Part shown: positions 59,735 through 64,000 of the stretch, piece by piece
Position numbering within the stretch: the stretch's first letter is position 1
How the letters are laid out: the number at the start of each line of letters is the position of its first letter
Source: Formivibrio citricus
GTDB lineage: Bacteria; Pseudomonadota; Gammaproteobacteria; Burkholderiales; Chitinibacteraceae
Assembly: GCF_900115065.1 (NCBI RefSeq)
Contig: NZ_FOVE01000002.1
Span: 185,700-249,699 of the forward strand
Direction of reading: 5' to 3'
Length of the DNA: 64,000 nucleotides
The notes under the pieces: model-generated
What the model was told of the DNA's origin: nothing
The model's database searches: none
Seen by the model: only the letters and a program-made list of their open reading frames with translations
Made by a program: the position numbers and the translations under genes

Positions 59735-60067
59735 ATGATGCGTTTCCAACAAGGCTTTACCCTGATTGAATTAATGATCGTGGTGGCAATCATCGGCATC
59801 TTGGCTGCCATCGCCCTGCCGCAATACAACCAGTACCGCATCCGTGCTGCCAACGGAGCCTGTCAGGCCGAGGCAACCAATTATGCACACTGGGCCTTGG
59901 CAAGCTTGATGGATGGGCAGCCTGCGAGTGCGGCGGTATTGGGTGCGTGTGCGGCAATTAATACCCCAGCGGCGATTGGTGATCCGGTGACGGCTGTGCC
60001 GCGGGCGCCGGGTGACAGAAACACGAATTGCAACATGAATACCGCGACCTGTACGCTGGCGCCGTAA
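59735..60067 (+). CDS. Type IV pilin (PilA-like) 2
   Basis: A 110-residue prepilin, MMRFQQG leader then [33 protein letters not shown]; cleavage after Gly7. AAGGAGAAG lies 6 bases before ATG 59735. The first about 32 residues of the mature part are the same as in pilin 1, while the globular part differs ([20 protein letters not shown]). Ends in [15 protein letters not shown] with a closing Cys pair. No strong promoter of its own is seen, so it probably shares the upstream sigma-54 message or has a weak one. Confidence 0.93.
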   Translation: MMRFQQGFTLIELMIVVAIIGILAAIALPQYNQYRIRAANGACQAEATNYAHWALASLMDGQPASAAVLGACAAINTPAAIGDPVTAVPRAPGDRNTNCNMNTATCTLAP

Positions 60068-60088
60068 ACGCAAGATTGGATTCAAACA

Positions 60089-60122
60089 AAAGCCCTGCTG
60101 CTTTGGCATCGGGGCTTTTTTG
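60089..60122 (+). terminator. Terminator after pilin 2
   Basis: AAAAGCCC, a mixed loop with partial pairing, GGGCTTTTTTG. It separates the pilin genes from the SPFH gene. Confidence 0.78.
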
Positions 60123-60200
60123 TGCCCAAGGCAAGGCTGTTTGATTCGACAGGTTCGGGGTGTGCTATAACCCCATCATCCCCCACGCAAGGAGCCAATC

Positions 60201-61211
60201 ATGGGTCTCTTCGATTTCGTCAAAAAACAGTTTATCGATGTCATCCACTGGACCGAGGAGGGCGACGGGGTTTTGGCCTACCGCTACCCGATGCAGGACT
60301 TCGAAATCCAGAACGGCGCGCAGCTCACGGTGCGCGATTCGCAACTGGCGCTGTTCGTCAACGAAGGCCAGGTGGCCGATGCGTTCCAGCCGGGCCTCTA
60401 TACGCTCAACACGCAAACCCTGCCGGTTCTGACCAACCTCAAGAACTGGGACAAGCTCTTCGATTCCCCGTTCAAATCCGATGTCTATTTCTTCAGCTCC
60501 CGTCTGCAGCTCGACCGCAAATGGGGTACGCCCAACCCGATTACACTGCGCGATCCGGAATTCGGCATGGTGCGCTTGCGCGCTTTCGGTATCTACAGCT
60601 ACAAGATTGTCGATCCGGCGGTGTTCTACAAAGAGGTCTCGGGTACGCGCGAGATTTATTCGGTCGATGATCTGGATGGCCAGTTGCGCAATACCATCAT
60701 CGGCTCGCTGACCGATGCGGTGGCCTCGGCCGGCATCGCTTTTGTCGATCTGGCGGCGAATCAGGAAGAAATCGGCGCCAAGCTAAAAACCGCCATGGAG
60801 CCGGTGTTCGCCCGTTACGGCTTGGCGCTGGATAGCTTTGTGGTGCAGAACGTCTCGCTGCCGGAAGAGTTGCAGAAGATTCTCGACCAGCGCATCAGCA
60901 TGAACGTGATCGGGGATATGAATAAATATACCCAGTTCAACGTGGCACAAAGCATCCCGCTGGCCGCGCAGAACGAAGGCGGCATGGCCGGCATCGGCGC
61001 GGGCGTGGGGGCCGGGATCGGCATGGGGCAGGCGATGGCCGCTGCGGTTGGGCAGGCGATGGGCGGCGCGGGGGCTGCGCCGCAGGCCGGGGCGCCCGCG
61101 GAAGACCCGCTGGCCTTGATCGAAAAACTGCACGGCCTGAAAGAGAAGGGCATCCTCAGCGAAGAAGAATTCGCGGCCAAGAAGGCCGAGTTGCTGAAGA
61201 AGCTGGTTTGA
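60201..61211 (+). CDS. SPFH-domain protein with C-terminal SHOCT
   Basis: A 336-residue protein of the SPFH (stomatin/prohibitin/flotillin) superfamily, in the group sometimes called virion-core-protein-like or YdjI-like. No signal peptide; starts MGLFDFVKKQFIDVIHW. The SPFH core covers about residues 25-250 (RYPMQDFEIQNGAQLTV...ITLRDPEFGMVRLRAFGIYSYKI...). A Gly/Ala/Met-rich linker (about 270-300) leads to a SHOCT domain (LIEKLHGLKEKGILSEEEFAAKKAELLKKL, about 306-335). B. subtilis YdjI of this type recruits PspA to the membrane. It heads a module with the next three genes. Confidence 0.88.
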   Translation: MGLFDFVKKQFIDVIHWTEEGDGVLAYRYPMQDFEIQNGAQLTVRDSQLALFVNEGQVADAFQPGLYTLNTQTLPVLTNLKNWDKLFDSPFKSDVYFFSSRLQLDRKWGTPNPITLRDPEFGMVRLRAFGIYSYKIVDPAVFYKEVSGTREIYSVDDLDGQLRNTIIGSLTDAVASAGIAFVDLAANQEEIGAKLKTAMEPVFARYGLALDSFVVQNVSLPEELQKILDQRISMNVIGDMNKYTQFNVAQSIPLAAQNEGGMAGIGAGVGAGIGMGQAMAAAVGQAMGGAGAAPQAGAPAEDPLALIEKLHGLKEKGILSEEEFAAKKAELLKKLV

Positions 61212-61219
61212 GCATGAGT

Positions 61220-61274
61220 GTGGGAGCGGATGAAATCCGCGATTGGTTTTCGCGATTAACCATCGCGCTCCCGT
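61220..61274. repeat. REP (family A), part of a diverged pair
   Basis: GTGGGAGCGGATGAAATCCGCGA at 61220-61242, then a degenerate inverted partner ending CGCGCTCCCGTT. It lies between the SPFH and DUF4178 genes. If both genes share one transcript, the hairpin would sit within the message. Confidence 0.75.
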
Positions 61275-61303
61275 TGTAATGGGTGGTTTCTGAAAATAAC
61301 ATC

Positions 61304-63211
61304 ATGAAAAAAGCCCAATGCCCTTCCTGTGGCGCTGAAGTCATTTTCCAGTCGGCTACGTCCGTCATGGCGGTCTGCGACTATTGCCGCAGCACGCTGG
61401 TGCGCCACGACCAGAATATCGAAGACATCGGCAAGATGGCCGCGCTGGCCGAGGATGCCAGCCCGCTGCACCGCGGTGTATCCGGTGCCTGGCAGGGCGT
61501 GAATTTCACGCTGATCGGGCGCATCCAGTTGCAATACGAGGCCGGCTACTGGAACGAGTGGTACGCGCTCTTCGACGACGGGCGCGAGGGCTGGGTGTCT
61601 GAAGGTTCCGGCCTGGCCTATGTCACTTTCCCGGTCGAGGCCAAGGGCGCGCTGCCGGAGTGGGCGACTCTGGAGCCGGGGCAGATAGTGCGCCTGGGCG
61701 GCAAGTCGTACACGCTGACCAACAAGGAAGAATCCCGCGTGGTGGCGAGCGAGGGCGAGTTGCCTTTCCGGGTCGGGGCGGGCTATCCGGCGCCCGCGGC
61801 GGATTTTCGCGGTGAGGATGAGGGGTTCGTCAGTATTGATTACAGCGACACGCCGCCGCGCCTGTATCTGGGAGCGGTGACCAGTTACGCCGCGCTCAAG
61901 CTTGATGATTCGATGGCCGCAGCGCGCGAAGCGGCCAGGGTGCAGGCGAAAGTATTCAATTGCCCGACCTGTGCTGCGCCCGCGGAGATTCATGCGGGGG
62001 AGATATTGGCGTATGCATGCCCGGCCTGCGGAACGACCGTGGATGTCTCCGATCCGGGGTTGGCCATCATTGCCGGCGCACGCAAAAGCGAGCGTGTGCT
62101 GCCGCGTATTCCGCTGGGCACTGCACTGACTTTGCGCGGCGACAAGCTGCAGGTGCTCGGCTTCATGCGTCGGCAGACCGCAGTGGACGGCGAGATTTAT
62201 CCATGGGACGAGTATCTGCTCTATGGGGATAAAGCCGGTTTTCGCTGGCTGATTGATTCCGAAGGTCACTGGAGCTACGGTCGCGCCACGTCGAAATTGC
62301 CCAATGCGAGCGGCGGCAAGGACTTTGTTTCGCCGGTGGCCGGTTACGAAGGTCAGACCTACAAGCACTTCCAGAGTTGCAGGGCGCGGGCGGCCTATGT
62401 GGCCGGAGAATTCAACTGGCGTGTCAAGGCCGGCGACGAGGTGGATTGCGACGATTACATCGCGCCGCCGTATATGCTCTCAAAAGAACGCGCGCCGAAT
62501 GAAATAACCTGGACGCAATGCGAATACCTGCCGCTGGATGAGCTGAAAGCGGCTTGCCCGAAAGTGCTGGCCGGGCCGCAAAACGGCATCGCTCCCAATC
62601 AGCCTTCTCCCTATATGGGGAATACCGCACGGTTCTGGAAGGTTTACGGGCTGGCGGCGCTGCTGGCTGTGGCCCTGCAAATCTTTTTTGTCTGGCGGGC
62701 GGCTAATGAAACGGTGCTGTCCCATGCTTTCGAACTGACCCCGGGGCGCTCGGCGACCTATACCTCTGCGCCCTTTGTATTGAAAAGACATACCAACCTG
62801 CGCCTGGAAAATGAAGCGTCGCTCAACAATAGCTGGGCATACCTGTCGATGACGCTGATCAATCGCACGACCGGCGAGCAGATCGCGCTGGGTCGCGAAC
62901 TCAGCTTCTATTCTGGACGGGATAGTGACGGAAGCTGGACTGAAGGCAGTCGCCACGATGCGGCCTTCCTGACCGGCATTCCGCCGGGCGAGTATGTCAT
63001 GGAAGTGGAAACCGAAAGTGCGCCCGAACAAAAAGGCAGTGTGGTCAACCGTCTGCGGGTCGTGCGTGATGTTCCTGTCTGGGGCAATCTGTGGGTGCTG
63101 GTATTCGGCCTGCTGATTTTTCCGTTATGGGCCAGCTGGCGACGTTACTACTTCGAGGTACAGCGTTGGGCTGAAAGCGATCACCCTTGGGGTGGGAAGT
63201 CGGATGACTGA
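61304..63211 (+). CDS. DUF4178 membrane protein with two zinc ribbons
   Basis: A 635-residue protein; I start at ATG 61304 (MKKAQCPSCGAEV), since the upstream GTG adds only seven residues. Zinc ribbon 1 has Cys6, Cys9, Cys25 and Cys28; zinc ribbon 2 lies at about 223-242 (CPTC...CPAC). Each is followed by a DUF4178 unit (YWNEWYALFDDGREGWVSE, and YPWDEYLLYGDKAGFRWLID). A membrane segment at about 446-466, an outside beta-rich part (FELTPGRSATYTSAPF) and a second segment at about 594-612 complete it. Topology with cytoplasmic ribbons and an external domain is inferred. Function unknown; family neighbours suggest membrane stress. Confidence 0.85.
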   Translation: MKKAQCPSCGAEVIFQSATSVMAVCDYCRSTLVRHDQNIEDIGKMAALAEDASPLHRGVSGAWQGVNFTLIGRIQLQYEAGYWNEWYALFDDGREGWVSEGSGLAYVTFPVEAKGALPEWATLEPGQIVRLGGKSYTLTNKEESRVVASEGELPFRVGAGYPAPAADFRGEDEGFVSIDYSDTPPRLYLGAVTSYAALKLDDSMAAAREAARVQAKVFNCPTCAAPAEIHAGEILAYACPACGTTVDVSDPGLAIIAGARKSERVLPRIPLGTALTLRGDKLQVLGFMRRQTAVDGEIYPWDEYLLYGDKAGFRWLIDSEGHWSYGRATSKLPNASGGKDFVSPVAGYEGQTYKHFQSCRARAAYVAGEFNWRVKAGDEVDCDDYIAPPYMLSKERAPNEITWTQCEYLPLDELKAACPKVLAGPQNGIAPNQPSPYMGNTARFWKVYGLAALLAVALQIFFVWRAANETVLSHAFELTPGRSATYTSAPFVLKRHTNLRLENEASLNNSWAYLSMTLINRTTGEQIALGRELSFYSGRDSDGSWTEGSRHDAAFLTGIPPGEYVMEVETESAPEQKGSVVNRLRVVRDVPVWGNLWVLVFGLLIFPLWASWRRYYFEVQRWAESDHPWGGKSDD

Positions 63212-63213
63212 CT

Positions 63214-63360
63214 ATGTTCTATAGAATCTTTGTTGTTCTCGTGGCTGCAGGCTTGCTCTCCTTTGCTTGGGCGCAGGCGCGCGGCTATTCGATTTTCGGT
63301 TCGGCTGCCAGCGAACGCATCGCCAAGGGCGCGGCCGGGCAGCGCGCCTATCACAAGTAA
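63214..63360 (+). CDS. 48-residue membrane or exported microprotein
   Basis: A short frame starting at ATG 63214, two bases after the DUF4178 stop, ending TAA at 63358-63360. The product begins MFYRIFVVLVAAGLLSFAWAQ (a membrane segment or signal peptide), then a Gly/Ala-rich part SIFGSAASERIAKGAAGQ and ends AYHK. Tight spacing on both sides (the DUF350 gene starts 11 bases later) is the main support for it being a real gene. It could be a small lipid-associated partner of the SPFH/DUF4178 pair. Confidence 0.7.
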   Translation: MFYRIFVVLVAAGLLSFAWAQARGYSIFGSAASERIAKGAAGQRAYHK

Positions 63361-63371
63361 GGAGTCAACTC

Positions 63372-63581
63372 ATGAGCTTAAACCTGATCAATTTGGCCAA
63401 CTCGCTGCTTTATGCCTTGCTGGGCGTGATTGTCTTCTGGGTGGCTTTCATCATCATCGACAAGCTGACCCCCTACAACCTGTGGAAAGAGCTGGTTGAA
63501 GGGCGCAATACGGCGCTGGGGATGGTGGCGGCTGCCATGTGCTTGGGGATCGCGATCATTGTTGCCGCAGCGATCCACTGA
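63372..63581 (+). CDS. Short DUF350 membrane protein
   Basis: A 69-residue protein with two membrane segments (about 8-30 and 46-67): NLINLANSLLYALLGVIVFWVAFIIIDKLTP, then NTALGMVAAAMCLGIAIIVAAAIH. This is one DUF350 unit; E. coli YjfL has two units in about 130 residues. AAGGAG 10 bases upstream precedes ATG 63372. DUF350 proteins have no established activity but recur next to DUF4178 and SPFH genes. It is the last gene before the rRNA operon. Confidence 0.82.
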   Translation: MSLNLINLANSLLYALLGVIVFWVAFIIIDKLTPYNLWKELVEGRNTALGMVAAAMCLGIAIIVAAAIH

Positions 63582-63665
63582 TTTGAGGGTGGGAAGATGT
63601 TTTTGATGAATCCTTGCGGATCAGGGGTTTATCGACTTTGTGGTGATAAAGGTGAGAAGAAGGTG

Positions 63666-63694
63666 TTGACGGTTTTGGGGTGGGTCGGTATAGT
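63666..63694 (+). promoter_or_regulatory. rRNA operon promoter
   Basis: TTGACG (63666-63671), 17-base spacer, TATAGT (63689-63694). It lies about 220 bases before 16S, as expected for a ribosomal RNA promoter. The region 63582-63916 otherwise holds the leader. Confidence 0.8.
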
Positions 63695-63773
63695 TCGGCC
63701 TCTCTGCTGCTGACGCAGCGAAGTTTGAAGCGCGAAGGACTGATTTTACAGGGTTTTTCGGGTGGACAACAAC

Positions 63774-63784
63774 GATCTTTAACA
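63774..63784 (+). promoter_or_regulatory. Antitermination boxA in the rRNA leader
   Basis: GATCTTTAACA resembles the boxA consensus (TGCTCTTTAACA), between the promoter and 16S. It recruits NusB-S10 in proteobacteria. Confidence 0.7.
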
Positions 63785-63916
63785 GAATGCAACCGATGAG
63801 TGTGGGTATCTGATTGGGTAACCAAAATTGATACCTGCACCAAGAAATACAGCGAATGGCTCGCAAGAGTCATCGCCAGTAATAACTTTGTGCATGGATC
63901 GAACACATTAGTATTT

Positions 63917-64000
63917 CAACTAAAGAGTTTGATCCTGGCTCAGATTGAACGCTGGCGGCATGCTTTACACATGCAAGTCGAACGGCAGCGCGGACTTCGG
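63917..64000 (+). rRNA. rrs: 16S ribosomal RNA, 5' end
   Basis: AGAGTTTGATCCTGGCTCAG, the classical 16S start, begins at 63924; the mature end is near 63917 by comparison with E. coli. GATTGAACGCTGGCGGCATG and CTTTACACATGCAAGTCGAA follow. The sequence is cut by the window edge; the visible part suits a betaproteobacterium. Confidence 0.97.

Overview
The window reads as a GC-rich (roughly 60 percent) betaproteobacterial chromosome. The evidence is the gene content and order (ubiE-ubiJ...ubiB, carA-carB-greA, rlmE-ftsH-folP, rpsU-yqeY-dnaG-rpoD, clpS-clpA, ilvE-waaF), the betaproteobacterial style of the 16S rRNA 5' end at the right edge, and a Gram-negative envelope set (WaaF, UshA, MurB, type IV pilins, ubiquinone enzymes). 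I cannot assign a genus. Almost everything is core chromosome. No IS element, prophage or CRISPR array is visible, but several families of small palindromic repeats are scattered between genes.

Layout. 1-4.0 kb: end of a PlsC-like acyltransferase, a YgjP-type zinc protease, UshA, then ubiE-ubiJ. 4.2-7.4 kb: a large CBS-PAS6-GGDEF diguanylate cyclase sitting between ubiJ and ubiB and flanked by short direct repeats. 7.4-11.5 kb: a palindromic element, ubiB, an exported protein, murB, a Sel1-repeat protein. 11.6-18.4 kb: icd and rluE divergent, then a yggL/LysR/azoR/pirin block, then nudJ-mnmA. 18.5-24.3 kb: GNAT, a Cys-less isochorismatase-fold protein, carA with a regulatory leader, carB. 24.4-29.4 kb: greA, DUF4149, yhbY (opposite strand), rlmE, ftsH, folP. 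29.4-34.0 kb: the macromolecular synthesis cluster rpsU-yqeY-dnaG-rpoD. 34.1-38.9 kb: clpA-clpS, a cold-shock protein, ETF-ubiquinone oxidoreductase. 38.9-45.0 kb: rlmD, a P-type ATPase, a periplasmic solute-binding protein, a 159-bp inverted-repeat element, a bile-acid-symporter-like protein. 45.2-51.0 kb: ilvE, waaF, aroA, a REP-associated tyrosine transposase (RAYT) with its REP palindromes, a Lys-rich exported protein, a GH3 hexosaminidase. 51.3-56.6 kb: three tandem chemoreceptor genes. 57.0-60.1 kb: gltX, tRNA-Ser(CGA), two type IV pilin genes, the first behind a perfect sigma-54 promoter match. 60.2-63.6 kb: a module of SPFH/SHOCT protein, two-zinc-ribbon DUF4178 membrane protein, a 48-residue membrane microprotein and a short DUF350 protein. 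63.6-64.0 kb: rRNA promoter, boxA and the first bases of 16S rRNA.

The most interesting items are: (a) the SPFH-DUF4178-microprotein-DUF350 module, which resembles membrane-stress (PspA-partner) neighbourhoods and has no established function; (b) the RAYT gene with a family of at least nine cognate REP palindromes, some paired as REPINs; (c) a carA leader that resembles the UTP-sensitive pyrBI leader followed by a terminator-like hairpin; (d) the diguanylate cyclase apparently inserted into the ubi cluster; (e) a 159-bp element with perfect 15-bp terminal inverted repeats that supplies the stop codon of a transporter gene.
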